64,000 nt of DNA from Paenibacillus albidus (GCF_014644435.1 NZ_BMKR01000008.1:1-64000), one strand, 5' to 3'. Counted from the first letter of the stretch, positions 51,960-61,688 are shown. Program-made: numbers and translations. The notes: a model not told the origin generated them from the sequence alone.

Positions 51960-52822
51960 CGATCCCTCCCAAACCCTCCCTTAGCCAAGGGAGGGCCCCA
52001 AGGGTTCCACCCTCTGGACACCCGGAAGGAAACCAGAGGGTGGAGTTACTGTGGCAGACGGGGAAAAATTACGTTGGCTTATCCCTCGCTTGTCGCCGCT
52101 GCCGCGGCCCGCTTTACCTAAGGCCCCCGAGCCCGCGATCCTCCGCAGGAGGCAGCACTGGGCTCGGGGGGCCTCCCCGCGCGACTGGCGCAGCGTCGCG
52201 GGGCCGCGATCCTCCGCAGGAGGCAGCCTGGGCTCGGGGAGCCTCCCCGCGCGACTGGCGCAGCGTCGCGGGCCCTTGCCCCGGCACCCGAGCCGCGATC
52301 CTCCGCAGGAGGCAGCCTGGGCTCGGTAGGCCTGCCGCGCCATGCACAGCTGGCGCAGAGCCTTTCCCCGGCACCCGGGCCCGCGATCCTCCGCAGGAGG
52401 CAGCCTGGGCTCGGGGAGCCTCCCCGCGCGACTGGCGCAGCGTCGCGGGCCCTTGCCCCGGCACCCGAGCCGCGATCCTCCGCAGGAGGCAGCCTGGGCT
52501 CGGGGAGCCTGCCCGTGCGACTGGCACAGCGTCGCGGGGCCCTTGCCCCGGCACCCGAGCCGCGATCCTCCGCAGGAGGCAGCCTGTGCTCGGGAAGCCT
52601 CCCCGCGACTGGCACAGCGTCGCGGGGCCCTTGGCGCCTTGCGGGCGCAGTTAAGGCCGCGCAGGCGAACCCGCAGGGGAGCCTAAGAACGGCCGCTCCC
52701 CCCCGGCAACCTAATCCTTCCCCTTCCGCCAAAGTCACTCCATCCCCGGAGCACTGCTTGCGGGTGTCCAGAGGGCCGCGGCCCTTGGGGTCCCCCTTGG
52801 AAAGGGGGATTTAGGGGGATCG
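51960..52822. repeat. Inverted-repeat-bounded element in the ileS leader
   Basis: The stretch 51960-52080 and the reverse complement of 52705-52822 are clearly related along about 120 bases: both begin CGATCC(C), continue through a hairpin, then share CCCCAAGGG, CCCTCTGGACACCCG, TGGAGT.ACT.TGGC.GA.GGGGAA and a TTA.GTTG end. Each arm holds its own palindrome (CCCTCCCTTAGCCAAGGGAGGG split by a short loop; CCCCCTTTCCAAGGGGG). Between them lie GC-rich tandem repeats. No credible protein is encoded; frames open in several phases only because stops are rare in GC-rich DNA. Confidence 0.75.
52135..52634. repeat. Six GC-rich tandem repeats of about 89 bp
   Basis: Copies beginning GCGATCCTCCGCAGGAGG start at 52135, 52206, 52295, 52383, 52472 and 52562, giving steps of 71, 89, 88, 89 and 90 bases. 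The first lacks the CCCTTGCCCCGGCACCCGAG part. Each unit has two palindromes, CCTCC-GCA-GGAGG and CGGGGAG-C-CTCCCCG. Copies 3 and 6 differ most. The array lies wholly between the ileS T-box and the ileS start. Confidence 0.9.
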
Positions 52823-52830
52823 CCCACACC

Positions 52831-53120
52831 AAAACGAGCGCCATCCCGCCCCCAAAGGGGCGAGACAGCGCTCGCGATACCACCCTAATTCTGCACATGA
52901 GCACATCCTTAAGGGGAGTGTATTCAGCACAATCTCAGTTCCGCGTAAGAATTGACACGCGGGTCCGGTGTAACGTCCGGCGGACGGCTCAGGCCTACGC
53001 ACGATTCACGCTTCAGCTTGGCTTCTTGGGGAAGATATTCCGGCAGGGTGCGAACAATCGGCTCTCAGCAATCGCCGACTCTCTGGAGAACGTTAACCTT
53101 GTCGTACTTGTCCCGTCATC
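52831..53120 (-). ncRNA. Isoleucine T-box leader
   Basis: Read on the minus strand: a Stem I region with the conserved TGCTGAGAG (about 53068-53060), a specifier loop with AUC (53036-53034, in GGAATATCTTCC), then the T-box TTAGGGTGGTATCGCGAG (about 52888-52871). Last comes a terminator CGAGCGC...GCGCTCG with inner GC stem and TTTT (52874-52831). Uncharged tRNA-Ile should switch it to the antiterminated state. It is about 910 bases from the ileS start, unusually far. Confidence 0.92.
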
Positions 53121-53153
53121 GAATACATATGAACATGATAAAGATATGATCTA

Positions 53154-53182
53154 GTTATAGCCTCTTTAAGCTGAAATGTCAA
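53154..53182 (-). promoter_or_regulatory. SigA promoter of the ileS T-box transcript
   Basis: TTGACA (53182-53177) and TATAAC (53159-53154) with a 17-base spacer, reading leftward just ahead of the T-box. Confidence 0.88.
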
Positions 53183-53201
53183 CCATTTGGCAAAAGGCGG
53201 A

Positions 53202-53687
53202 TCAGAATGCGTTCTCGGTAATCTCACGGCTCTCCAGCGCATTCCAGTCATCCTGAGACAGCAGTTCAAGCTGTGCTTCAAGAAGTGTCCGGAAGCGGGT
53301 ACGGTAAATGGAAGCTTGCTTCCGCAGCTCTTCGGTTTCGATCGAGATTTTACGCGATTTGGACAAGGCTTCGTTGATAATCCGGTCTGCATTTTTCTCT
53401 GCTTCCTTGAGGATCAGCTGGGATTCCTTCTTGGAATTGTTTTTCAATTCATCCGCTGCTTCCTGAGCGACGATAATGGTCTTTGATAAAGTCTCTTCAA
53501 TGTTGACAAAATGATCCAGACGCTCTTGTATGGACAGAAGCTGATTCTGCAGCTCCTTGTTCTCGCGGATCACACTTTCATAATCCTTGATGACCTGGTC
53601 CAGAAATTCATTGACCTCATCTTCATCATAACCGCGGAGCCGCCGGGCGAACTCCTTGTTATGTATATCGAGCGGCGTTAATGGCAT
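53202..53687 (-). CDS. divIVA: Cell-division/polarity protein DivIVA
   Basis: A 161-residue coiled-coil protein that binds curved membrane at septa and poles. The N-terminal 'LTPLDIHNKEFARRLRGYDEDEVNEFLDQVIKDYE' membrane-binding domain and long coiled coil (35-140) are typical. AGGAGG lies eight bases before ATG 53687. A hairpin (GTGCC-CCCC-GGCAC, 53721-53734) and a second AAGGAGG lie upstream. The 203-base gap to ylmH holds no other gene. Confidence 0.94.
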   Translation of the reverse strand: MPLTPLDIHNKEFARRLRGYDEDEVNEFLDQVIKDYESVIRENKELQNQLLSIQERLDHFVNIEETLSKTIIVAQEAADELKNNSKKESQLILKEAEKNADRIINEALSKSRKISIETEELRKQASIYRTRFRTLLEAQLELLSQDDWNALESREITENAF

Positions 53688-53899
53688 GCTGTGCACCTCC
53701 TAGTAATTTCGGACCTCCTTGTGCCCCCCGGCACAAAGAAGAAAGACTGTAAAGCAAGTATAGGGCAGAAGACGGGATTCCATTCCGCCCTGCCGTCCAT
53801 GGTCCGCCTCTTTTACACTAATCGGCGTCCAGCTTCAAAAATGTTTATTCCCTAGAGATAATCATTTTCGACAAGTACAGCCGGATTCCTGCAAGGAAA

Positions 53900-54685
53900 T
53901 CATACAAATTTGCCTATCTGGACCCGGTACCGGCCTTTTTTCGTTAAACCGCCGACCTCGAGAACTTTGAAACGCCCAAACCCCTGAATAGATACCATAT
54001 CGCCTGCTTTAAGTCCGTACGACGGATCTTCCTCCACTTTCCAATTCACCCGGACACGCCCGCCTTTGATTGGAACCAGAATTTTGCTCCGGCTCAGCCG
54101 GGTCACATCGGCAGCGATTCCGTCCAATCGCAGGGAAGCCACCGAGAACTCCAGAGGCTCCAGCTTGACTTCGCCGGCACGCAGCGAGGCCAGCGGGAGA
54201 ATCGCGGTGCTTACATTCACCTTATGCACCTGGTGTAGATTTAGGCTCAGGTAGTCGGCAATATCTGCCGTAACGACCACATGGCAGCCATCGTCAAGAA
54301 CATGAATGTCACCAATCTTACTCCGTTTAATGCCCAGACCCAGAATGGCTCCCATATAGTCCCCATGCTCCAGCGCCAAAAACTTCTGTTCGCCGGACGT
54401 AATCGCCAGCACCTTCAGCTCCATATCCTCGCCGGCCAGTTCGCGGTAGTCCGGCGCAACCAGCGCCCTTCTCCGCTCCGCTCCGGCATGTCCGCCTTCC
54501 CATCTGACAATCACATCGGGATGGCGGTTCACCAGACTTTGCAGGATATAACCTTGACGCGGGTCAAGAATATCCGTCAGTTTGGTCTCATGATATTCTC
54601 CGGCTGCCGTTACCCAATCCCAGGCCCTGTCCACAAATTGCCGTTCGTCCGGGTGGAAATGGCCATAAATCTCGTTCTTCAGCAT
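53900..54685 (-). CDS. ylmH: S4-domain RNA-binding protein YlmH
   Basis: A 261-residue protein. The C-terminal S4 domain ('RLDGIAADVTRLSRSKILV', about 186-245) follows a photosystem II S4-like N-terminal part. YlmH-type proteins bind ribosomes or RNA and lie in the division cluster. It begins six bases after ylmG with no strong ribosome-binding site, so it is probably coupled. Confidence 0.9.
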   Translation of the reverse strand: MLKNEIYGHFHPDERQFVDRAWDWVTAAGEYHETKLTDILDPRQGYILQSLVNRHPDVIVRWEGGHAGAERRRALVAPDYRELAGEDMELKVLAITSGEQKFLALEHGDYMGAILGLGIKRSKIGDIHVLDDGCHVVVTADIADYLSLNLHQVHKVNVSTAILPLASLRAGEVKLEPLEFSVASLRLDGIAADVTRLSRSKILVPIKGGRVRVNWKVEEDPSYGLKAGDMVSIQGFGRFKVLEVGGLTKKGRYRVQIGKFV

Positions 54686-54691
54686 GCCGGC

Positions 54692-54958
54692 CTACACGAA
54701 GAAGTGCAGCACGGACTTCAGCCCTGCGGCGGCAAACTGCAGTACAGTCAGCGCGATAATCGGAGAAATGTCCATGGTTCCGAACAGCGGCGGAATGAGG
54801 CGGCGGAATGGAGTCAAATAAGGCTCCACCAGCTTGCCGAGCAGCTCACCTATGAAGGTCTCCCGCACATTGGGGAGCCAGGACATAAGTACATAGAAAA
54901 GGATCATATAGAAGTAAATTCTGAACAGTATATCAATAATGGAATCGATTTGGGTCAA
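54692..54958 (-). CDS. ylmG: YggT/YlmG-family membrane protein
   Basis: An 88-residue protein with two membrane helices (about 8-26 and 62-82) and the conserved 'SWLPNVRETFIGELLGKLVEPYLTPFRRLIPP'-type loop. TTG start at 54958 behind GAGGTG. It lies between sepF and ylmH, as in related genomes. A role in division or membrane organisation is proposed, not settled. Confidence 0.88.
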   Translation of the reverse strand: MTQIDSIIDILFRIYFYMILFYVLMSWLPNVRETFIGELLGKLVEPYLTPFRRLIPPLFGTMDISPIIALTVLQFAAAGLKSVLHFFV

Positions 54959-54965
54959 AACCCGT

Positions 54966-55409
54966 TCACCTCATTCTGTTATAGTCTTGATCGTCACCCA
55001 GAATCTCCGTGATGGAGCCTTGAATTTCAACCGTATCCGGTGTGCACATAAATATATTGCCCCCGATTTTGGAAATTCCTCCCCCAAGGGCGTATACCGT
55101 TCCGCTCAAAAAATCAATAATCCTCATGGCCTGGTCGTTGCGGACCCGCTGCAGGTTAATGACGACCGTCCGGTGTGAACGCAAATGATCGGCAATTTCC
55201 TGGGCCTCGTCGTAAGAACGGGGTTCATACAATACAACCTTGACATTTTTTTGTGAATGGATACTGACGACGTTAGCCCGCTGATTTTTGCGGTTTTCTA
55301 CAGGGGCCGGCTCGTATTCATCCTCATCGCGGGAAATCTGCTCCCGCTCAACAACTTCCTCTTCCTCCTGTAAGCCCAAAAAACTCATAAACCGGTTCAT
55401 TACGCCCAT
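54966..55409 (-). CDS. sepF: Cell-division protein SepF
   Basis: About 147 residues. N-terminal amphipathic helix '[16 protein letters not shown]' for membrane binding, an acidic linker, then the SepF domain (about 65-140) with '[31 protein letters not shown]' and '[18 protein letters not shown]'. It polymerises and bundles FtsZ. ATG 55409 overlaps the stop of ylmE; AGGAGGG lies 6-7 bases upstream. Confidence 0.95.
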   Translation of the reverse strand: MGVMNRFMSFLGLQEEEEVVEREQISRDEDEYEPAPVENRKNQRANVVSIHSQKNVKVVLYEPRSYDEAQEIADHLRSHRTVVINLQRVRNDQAMRIIDFLSGTVYALGGGISKIGGNIFMCTPDTVEIQGSITEILGDDQDYNRMR

Positions 55410-56107
55410 CACGATCCCTCCTCATGGCCTACTAATACCGTCCCCAGGCGCACCCAGGTGGCTCCTTCCTGTATCGCCACTTCGTAATCATTCGACATTC
55501 CCATCGAAAGCTCCGTAATCGGCTCTTTTGTCACACCGAGACGGTTAAGTTCATCGCGCAGCTCCCGCAGTCCGCGGAAGACCGGACGGGTAAGCTCAGG
55601 ATCTCCTTCAAAAGGGGCCATTGTCATCAGCCCGATTACTTTTATACGGTCCAGACCGGCAATCTCACGCAAAAAGTCCGGTACGGACCCAGGCGGCAAA
55701 CCGTATTTGGTATCTTCTCCCGAAATATTCACCTGAACAAAGACATGGACGTCCTGTTCTGCAGCGGCTGCCTTCTTCTGCAATTCCCGGGCCAGAGACA
55801 GCCGGTCCAAAGAGTGTATATATTGAAATTTACCGATAACGTCCTTAACTTTATTGGTCTGCAGATGTCCTATGAAGTGCCAGGTTCCTCGGTCCCCCAG
55901 CGCCTTCCATTTAAGCTCCGCATCCTGCCAGCGGTTCTCGCCGACATGCATCAAACCTGCATCCAGCACAGAAGAGACCATTTCCAGTGAGACATATTTA
56001 GTCACGGCGATTGCCTTGACTTCACTCCGATCCCGGCCGCTTGCGGCGCAGGCACGTATGATACGTTCCTCTACCTCGGCTATTCTTCCCTGCAGTGTCA
56101 AAGCCAA
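55409..56107 (-). CDS. ylmE: PLP-homeostasis protein YggS/YlmE
   Basis: A 232-residue PLP-binding protein without known catalysis, important for vitamin B6 balance. The PLP lysine is in '[15 protein letters not shown]' (about residue 36), and '[15 protein letters not shown]', 'IGLMTMAP' and '[24 protein letters not shown]' are conserved. Starts at TTG 56107 with AAAGGAG upstream. Confidence 0.92.
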   Translation of the reverse strand: MALTLQGRIAEVEERIIRACAASGRDRSEVKAIAVTKYVSLEMVSSVLDAGLMHVGENRWQDAELKWKALGDRGTWHFIGHLQTNKVKDVIGKFQYIHSLDRLSLARELQKKAAAAEQDVHVFVQVNISGEDTKYGLPPGSVPDFLREIAGLDRIKVIGLMTMAPFEGDPELTRPVFRGLRELRDELNRLGVTKEPITELSMGMSNDYEVAIQEGATWVRLGTVLVGHEEGS

Positions 56108-56110
56108 CTG

Positions 56111-56965
56111 TCAACTCTCCTTTATTCCGATCCAGCTCGTCATTCTGCCTGTCTTCCCATTCTCCTGGCGGTAGGAGAAGAACAGATCTGTATTACAGCT
56201 TGTACACCAAGTTGTACATTCGATATGAGTCGGCAATATTCCTGCTTTAATCATAATGCGTCGGTTCATTTCTTTCAAGTTCAGCATGCTTTTGCCGTCT
56301 TTGACTGATGAATGGTACAAGGGGCCTTTCTGCCCCGCTGGCAAAAACGGCTCCAAATCCTGCTCCAGCCGGCGGATATGCTTCATAACGGGTTCATCCA
56401 CTTCATAGCAGCAGTCGCCGATCGATGGGCCGATCGCAGCAAGAAGGTCCTGCGGGCGGGTGCCGTAGGCCTCCCGCATCGTGTTCACCGTCACAGCGGC
56501 GATCTCTGCCACCGTACCCTTCCAGCCCGCATGGGCCAGACCCACTGCCTGATGTGCCGGATCATAGAAATAAAGGGGCACACAATCTGCATAAAAGGAG
56601 GTCAACAGTACTCCCGGTACATCTGTAACCATCCCGTCCGTCGCCTGAAACGCAGCCTCCCGGTCCAGACTGCCGCGCCCGCGGTCCGTCTGGCGCACCA
56701 CCGCGATCTCCGCTCCATGGGTCTGCTCCCCGCATGTCCAGTCCGCAAGCGTAAAGCCAAGGCTCTTTGCGAGCGCCCGGCGGTTAGCAATAACATCCCC
56801 AGACTCATCCCCGACATGAAACGCACAATTCAGACTATGAAAAGGTTCCCGGCTTTGTCCCCCCTGTCTGGAGGTAAATCCGGCCGTGATTCGTTTATGT
56901 TGTGCCTGCCACGGCTCCAGCAGCAGCTGCATGGGTGTTTCAGCATTCTGTACAAACGGTTCCAT
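56111..56965 (-). CDS. ylmD: Purine-nucleoside phosphorylase/laccase-domain protein (YlmD, PgeF type)
   Basis: A 284-residue DUF152 protein. Conserved metal-site elements: 'CGEQTHGAEIAVV' (His about 83), 'DCVPLYFYDPAHQAVGLAHAGWKGT' (Cys and His, about 125-150). Family members were described as multicopper oxidases, later as purine nucleoside phosphorylase/adenosine deaminase or peptidoglycan editing factors. GAGGTGAGG precedes ATG 56965. Confidence 0.9.
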   Translation of the reverse strand: MEPFVQNAETPMQLLLEPWQAQHKRITAGFTSRQGGQSREPFHSLNCAFHVGDESGDVIANRRALAKSLGFTLADWTCGEQTHGAEIAVVRQTDRGRGSLDREAAFQATDGMVTDVPGVLLTSFYADCVPLYFYDPAHQAVGLAHAGWKGTVAEIAAVTVNTMREAYGTRPQDLLAAIGPSIGDCCYEVDEPVMKHIRRLEQDLEPFLPAGQKGPLYHSSVKDGKSMLNLKEMNRRIMIKAGILPTHIECTTWCTSCNTDLFFSYRQENGKTGRMTSWIGIKES

Positions 56966-57040
56966 CTCCTCACCTCTGCTTTAGTGTACCACAACAGAAT
57001 ATCGCTACAAAGCAAGCCGGCACAAAAAAAGCGCACCGGA

Positions 57041-57352
57041 TCAATAAGTGCGCCGCTCACTGCGTTCTCCCCGCTCCAGATACATCATTCCCTGATCCGC
57101 TTCAGCTTGGGGCATCCGCACCTCCTCCAGTTTTACGAGGACTACATCCGAACCGATCTTGACGATGTTCCGCCAGGGAATGATCAGATCTGCGCCGCCG
57201 CCGAATAATCCCATAAACCGGGTATAGCCGGGCACTACAATGGCATCAATGACCCCCCGGCGCAAATCCAGCTCCAGATCGCTGATCTGCCCCAACCGCT
57301 TGCCGTCCACGATATTGATAACATCCTTTGTCTGAAAATCGGAAATTTTCAT
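57041..57352 (-). CDS. ylmC: PRC-barrel protein YlmC/YmxH
   Basis: About 103 residues from ATG 57352 (MKISDFQTKDVINI). The barrel 'GKRLGQISDLELDLRRGVIDAIVVPGY' and 'DLIIPWRNIVKIGSDVVLV' is typical of this sporulation-linked family. Upstream in-frame starts (57385, 57403) would add residues not usual in the family. Behind sigG on the same strand, after a terminator. Confidence 0.82.
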   Translation of the reverse strand: MKISDFQTKDVINIVDGKRLGQISDLELDLRRGVIDAIVVPGYTRFMGLFGGGADLIIPWRNIVKIGSDVVLVKLEEVRMPQAEADQGMMYLERGERSERRTY

Positions 57353-57478
57353 TTTTTTGCCTGCTCCATTCGGCTCCTGATTCATTCCACCACCCCTGTA
57401 CACTCTGACCTATAGTCCAATATATGAATGGGAAGCTTGGCCACATGTCTTTATTTCATTTGCTTCGGGTGATCAAGG

Positions 57479-57521
57479 CAAAAAAAACATCCCGGGTACC
57501 GGTCTTAGCGGTTACGGGATG
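57479..57521 (-). terminator. Terminator after sigG
   Basis: CATCCCG...CGGGATG with further pairing inside, followed by TTTTTTTT on the minus strand, 27 bases past the sigG stop. Confidence 0.85.
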
Positions 57522-57547
57522 CTTACGTGTGCTTATTTGAACGTTGC

Positions 57548-58330
57548 CTAGGACTTTACATACTTCTGCATTTGCTGAATCGCCGATTTCTCAAGACGCG
57601 AGACCTGGGCTTGGGAAATACCGATCTCGTCGGCGACTTCCATTTGAGTCTTCCCTTCGAAGAAACGCATCGATAATATCCTTTTCTCCCGCTGCCCCAG
57701 CTTTCGCATGGCTTCACGCAGCGCGATCTCTTCGATCCAAGAAACATCTTTATTCTTATCGTCGCTGATCTGATCCATGACATAGATGGGGTCTCCCCCG
57801 TCATGATAGATCGGTTCAAACAGGGAGACCGGGTCCTGAATGGCATCCAGTGCAAAGACCACATCTTCTTTGGGCACACCGAGCGCCTCGGAAATCTCGA
57901 ATATCGTCGGCTCCCGTGAATTCTGGTTGGTCAGGCTGTCACGCACCTGCAGGGCCTTGTAAGCAATATCCCGCAGCGAGCGTGAGACCCGGATCGGGTT
58001 GTTGTCCCGCAGATAGCGGCGGATCTCGCCGATGATCATCGGCACTGCATATGTGGAGAACTTTACGTTTTGCGACAAGTCAAAATTATCGATGGCCTTC
58101 ATCAGTCCGATGCAGCCCACCTGGAACAAATCGTCCACAAATTCCCCGCGGTTATTAAATCTTTGGATCACACTTAGTACCAGTCTAAGGTTACCGTTAA
58201 CCAATTTCTCTCTGGCGGATCGCTCGCCCTGCTGCTGCAGCGAAGTGAACAGCTGCCGCATTTCCACATTGGTGAGAACCGGCAGCTTAGCGGTGTCCAC
58301 ACCGCAAATCTCGACTTTATTTCGGGTCAT
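57548..58330 (-). CDS. sigG: Late forespore sigma factor SigG
   Basis: A 260-residue sigma-70 factor for late forespore transcription. N-terminal 'TRNKVEICGVDTAKLPVL' is the anti-sigma-binding region of SigG. Region 2 has 'DLFQVGCIGLMKAIDNFDLSQNVKFSTYAVPMIIGEIRRYLRD', and region 4 'GKTQMEVADEIGISQAQVSRLEKSA'. GGGAGG lies nine bases before the ATG. Directly follows sigE, as in Bacillus. Confidence 0.97.
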   Translation of the reverse strand: MTRNKVEICGVDTAKLPVLTNVEMRQLFTSLQQQGERSAREKLVNGNLRLVLSVIQRFNNRGEFVDDLFQVGCIGLMKAIDNFDLSQNVKFSTYAVPMIIGEIRRYLRDNNPIRVSRSLRDIAYKALQVRDSLTNQNSREPTIFEISEALGVPKEDVVFALDAIQDPVSLFEPIYHDGGDPIYVMDQISDDKNKDVSWIEEIALREAMRKLGQREKRILSMRFFEGKTQMEVADEIGISQAQVSRLEKSAIQQMQKYVKS

Positions 58331-58408
58331 GATGATTTACCTCCCAAGGAGAAACATTACTGTACATTATCTCCCGGGGTGGCCATTTTATTCCTTGAAG
58401 ATTTCACC

Positions 58409-59128
58409 TTACACCATCTTGTTGAACTCCTTGCGCAGCCGCTTGATAATTCTTTTTTCCAGACGCGAAATATAGGATTGAGAGATACCAAGCAAATCGG
58501 CAACGTCTTTTTGCGTCTTCTCCTCGCCTCCGCGCAGCCCGAACCGCAGCTCCATAATCAGCCGCTCCCGCTCACTCAGCTTCTCCAGCGCTTTTTGCAG
58601 CAGCTTGCGGTCAACCTGTTCTTCAATGTTGCGGTAGATCGTATCATTCTCTGTGCCCAGCACATCCGAGAGCAGCAGCTCATTTCCGTCCCAATCAATA
58701 TTCAGAGGTTCATCGAAAGAAACCTCGCTCCGTGTTTTACTGTTGCGCCGCAGATACATCAGAATTTCATTCTCAATACAGCGCGAAGCATAGGTGGCCA
58801 ATTTAATTTTTTTCTCGGGGTCAAAGGTGTTGACTGCCTTGATGAGCCCTATGGCTCCGATAGAGACCAGATCTTCAATGTTGATGCCGGTATTCTCAAA
58901 TTTGCGGGCAATGTACACCACAAGGCGCAGATTGCGCTCGATCAGCATGGCACGTACCGCCGCGTCACCGCTGGATAAACGCTGCAGCAAATACTCTTCC
59001 TCTTCCCTTGTCAGCGGGGGAGGCAGTGCCTCGCTTCCACCGATATAATAGATTTCCTGGCTCTTCAGTCCCAGCAGAAACAACATCCGATAGTACTGAA
59101 GCTGCAGCGCAATTTTCCATTTGACCAT
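58409..59128 (-). CDS. sigE: Mother-cell sigma factor SigE precursor
   Basis: A 239-residue sigma factor made as an inactive precursor. The pro-sequence is the membrane-associated start '[32 protein letters not shown]' (residues 8-39 in part), cleaved by SpoIIGA. Region 2 '[39 protein letters not shown]' and region 4 '[22 protein letters not shown]' are intact. GGAGG lies eight bases before ATG 59128; longer frames overlap spoIIGA. Confidence 0.96.
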   Translation of the reverse strand: MVKWKIALQLQYYRMLFLLGLKSQEIYYIGGSEALPPPLTREEEEYLLQRLSSGDAAVRAMLIERNLRLVVYIARKFENTGINIEDLVSIGAIGLIKAVNTFDPEKKIKLATYASRCIENEILMYLRRNSKTRSEVSFDEPLNIDWDGNELLLSDVLGTENDTIYRNIEEQVDRKLLQKALEKLSERERLIMELRFGLRGGEEKTQKDVADLLGISQSYISRLEKRIIKRLRKEFNKMV

Positions 59129-59174
59129 TATCGTTCCTCCTTCAAGAGTGGCACGGCTCGCTTGTGAAGCCCTG

Positions 59175-60131
59175 TCAGGAGAGTACAGCCGCTTCGGTTG
59201 CACCCTCTTTTTGAACCAAATCAGGATGTATGATTGCTTTGTACGCCCCGTCTCCCGACAATGTCCCACCATCCAGCCCGATCAGAACTCTTTGGCAATG
59301 AAAGATGTCTTCTCCCAGCTTGATCATCACATGATCGGGTTTCAGCGCAAGCATAAAGGATGCCCCGCGGTTTACCCCCCGGTAGGGCACGAGACGCATT
59401 CTGTCCTGCCAGGCAAACGACTGCCCGTCCGTTTCCAGCAAAAGTCTGTCCGCACTCATCTGGGTCAGCCTGCCTTTCCACGAAGCGGGAAGATGCTCTT
59501 CCCAGAGTGCCGATTCCATTACCATTACCGGAATCCGGGTCAAAGGATCACTTAAACGGTTGCCTGTGTCCATCAAGCCTGGGCAGGAAACAGTGATCCC
59601 TTCAATCCGGACGGTTACCTCGCCAATGTAGGACTCGAGCTGCTCCCTTTTGACCCGGGAGGTATGTACGGCCTTGAAGCCGATCAGTACCAGGGGGATC
59701 ATGATCATGACGAACCAGAATCCAATCTTCAACCGATAGGCATGCCCGCCTGCTGCTGTGAACATAATGCCGTTCCAAATCTCGCCGGAGCTTTCCAGCA
59801 AATAGTGAACCCCTACGATACCGCCTGCCGCCGCAAAATTAATCATGTAAAATGTACCCAAGCAGCGCAGGTAGTTTTGAAGACTCCTGTATCCAAAAGC
59901 GATCCACAGCATAATTACCGATAATCCAAACTTGATGAGGAACGTATACAGGAAAGACAGCTCCGGCACAAACATCATCACCACATACAGTGCACCGACC
60001 AGTGCCGAGAGGGAGAGCCGCCACCAGGATATCCTGAGCTTGACCAGCCAGCCTGTCAGCCACAAAAGCATTCCGTCGATCAGCAGATTGGCGGCAAAGA
60101 TGAGGTCAATATAAACTACCAGGACATTCAC
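59175..60131 (-). CDS. spoIIGA: Pro-SigE processing protease SpoIIGA
   Basis: A 318-residue membrane aspartic protease. Five hydrophobic segments fill residues 5-165; the C-terminal domain has the catalytic '[13 protein letters not shown]' (Asp at about residue 190). It cleaves pro-SigE after engulfment signalling from the forespore. AGGTGA is close to the ATG. It forms the spoIIG operon with sigE, 46 bases downstream. Confidence 0.94.
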   Translation of the reverse strand: MNVLVVYIDLIFAANLLIDGMLLWLTGWLVKLRISWWRLSLSALVGALYVVMMFVPELSFLYTFLIKFGLSVIMLWIAFGYRSLQNYLRCLGTFYMINFAAAGGIVGVHYLLESSGEIWNGIMFTAAGGHAYRLKIGFWFVMIMIPLVLIGFKAVHTSRVKREQLESYIGEVTVRIEGITVSCPGLMDTGNRLSDPLTRIPVMVMESALWEEHLPASWKGRLTQMSADRLLLETDGQSFAWQDRMRLVPYRGVNRGASFMLALKPDHVMIKLGEDIFHCQRVLIGLDGGTLSGDGAYKAIIHPDLVQKEGATEAAVLS

Positions 60132-60200
60132 CTGCCTAGCGACCGGAATCTATCCCAAAGGCCTGCAAAGTTCAGGCTCTCTTTTTTGGACGATATGATT

Positions 60201-60234
60201 AGTATAGAAAGTCTCGTATTCAAAGTCTGTCTAA
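60201..60234 (-). promoter_or_regulatory. Candidate spoIIG promoter with unusually long spacer
   Basis: TTAGAC (60234-60229) and TATACT (60206-60201) are 22 bases apart, the same unusual spacing as the Spo0A-activated B. subtilis spoIIG promoter. A TTGTCGAG (60261-60268), one mismatch from a 0A box, lies upstream. The 369-base gap 60132-60500 otherwise holds only the ftsZ terminator. Confidence 0.5.
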
Positions 60235-60380
60235 ACTTGGGGGGCATTCCTGCGGTTTTTTTGTCGAGTTATAGCAGGGTTTATCTTTGGACAAGCCTTC
60301 TGATTGGCTAACCTCACTGTATATCTGGACTTAGCCCCTCTATGACGTTCTGACATCAATTTTGGAAGGCACACAAAAAA

Positions 60381-60403
60381 GCCCGTTTCGAAAGGAAACG
60401 GGC
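60381..60403 (-). terminator. Terminator after ftsZ
   Basis: GCCCGTTTC-CTTTC-GAAACGGGC followed by TTTTTTGTG on the minus strand; A-run on the other side as well, so it may work in both directions. Confidence 0.92.
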
Positions 60404-60500
60404 CAAAAAGCTTGCATTTAGGATTGAATTAAATAGAAAGACTCGCCTGGAATTCTTGCAGCCGGAGAATCCCGGTTCCGGCAATCAGCATAACATTGTA

Positions 60501-61625
60501 TTAGTCATTGTTGCCGCGTGTGCGGTTGCGCAGAAAAGTTGGAATATCCAGCTGGTCTGACGTACCTTGATTGCCAAACGGGCGCAGGTTTCCGGCACTT
60601 TTGTCAGGAGCGGCAGGTTCACTGCTGCTGCCGGTAGCCGCCGGGCGGCGATTTGGAGCAATGGGCAAAGGCTTGTGTTCAAAACCGGTAGCAATTACCG
60701 TAACCTTGATCTCATCCTTCATGCTCTCCTCGATGATTGCACCAAAGATCATGTTCACTTCGGGATCAGAAGCAGAGGTCACGATCTCAGCAGCCTCATT
60801 GACCTCATAGAGCGAAAGGTTAGAGCCGCCGGTAATATTCATAATAACTCCACGTGCACCTTCGATAGAGGTCTCCAGGAGCGGGCTCATGATGGCTTTG
60901 CGTGCCGCTTCCGAGGCCCGGTTCTCGCCTGAGGCAATTCCGATGCCCATCAGCGCAGAACCGCGCTCGGTCATAATTGTCTTCACATCCGCAAAGTCAA
61001 GGTTGATCAGACCCGGAACTTTAATCAGGTCCGAGATGCCTTGTACCGCTTGACGAAGTACATTGTCAGCTTCACGGAAGGCTTCCAGCATCGGGGTTTT
61101 CTTATCTACAATCTCAAGCAAACGGTCATTAGGAATTACAATCAGTGTATCGACTTTCTCTTTGAGCGCTTCGATACCCAGTTCGGCTTGATTGGAGCGT
61201 TTGCGGCCTTCAAATGTGAAGGGGCGTGTGACCACGCCTACCGTCAAAGCTCCGCATTCGCGGGCGATTTCAGCAATGACCGACGCAGCACCGGTTCCGG
61301 TACCTCCGCCCATCCCTGCAGTAACGAATACCATGTCCGCACCTTTAAGCGTATTTGAGATCAAATCGCGGGATTCCTCGGCCGCTTTTTTCCCAACCTC
61401 GGGATTGGCTCCTGCTCCCAAACCACGGGTCAGCTTGTCCCCGATTTGCAGCTTATGCTCCGATTTGGCCATATGCAGCGCTTGGGCATCTGTATTTACC
61501 GTGATAAATTCCACACCCTGCACGCCATTCTCAATCATCCGGTTGACTGCATTGCTTCCGCCGCCGCCAACGCCGATGACTTTTATTTGCGCCAAGCTCT
61601 CCATTTCAAAATCAAATTCCAACAT
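60501..61625 (-). CDS. ftsZ: Cell-division GTPase FtsZ
   Basis: A 374-residue tubulin-like protein forming the division ring. '[19 protein letters not shown]' at the N-terminus, tubulin signature '[15 protein letters not shown]' (about residue 105) and C-terminal '[13 protein letters not shown]' that binds FtsA and SepF. ATG 61625 has GGGGGAG eleven bases upstream. The frame extends to 61670, but without a start signal. Confidence 0.97.
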   Translation of the reverse strand: MLEFDFEMESLAQIKVIGVGGGGSNAVNRMIENGVQGVEFITVNTDAQALHMAKSEHKLQIGDKLTRGLGAGANPEVGKKAAEESRDLISNTLKGADMVFVTAGMGGGTGTGAASVIAEIARECGALTVGVVTRPFTFEGRKRSNQAELGIEALKEKVDTLIVIPNDRLLEIVDKKTPMLEAFREADNVLRQAVQGISDLIKVPGLINLDFADVKTIMTERGSALMGIGIASGENRASEAARKAIMSPLLETSIEGARGVIMNITGGSNLSLYEVNEAAEIVTSASDPEVNMIFGAIIEESMKDEIKVTVIATGFEHKPLPIAPNRRPAATGSSSEPAAPDKSAGNLRPFGNQGTSDQLDIPTFLRNRTRGNND

Positions 61626-61688
61626 ATTGTTCCATCTCCCCCTAGAATAGTGCTTGGATGGCCAACCCAAGTATATCTGGACCTACAC

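Noticed and set aside
52114-52738. Long open frames (up to about 206 codons) on both strands in the ileS leader repeats
   Set aside because: They are made of GC-rich tandem repeats that stay open in several frames on both strands; the peptides are Arg/Pro/Gly/Ser-rich repeats without domain pattern or ribosome-binding site.
53721-53734. Hairpin GTGCC-CCCC-GGCAC before divIVA as a terminator
   Set aside because: No T-run follows on either strand; it may be a structure near the ribosome-binding site, but nothing supports termination.
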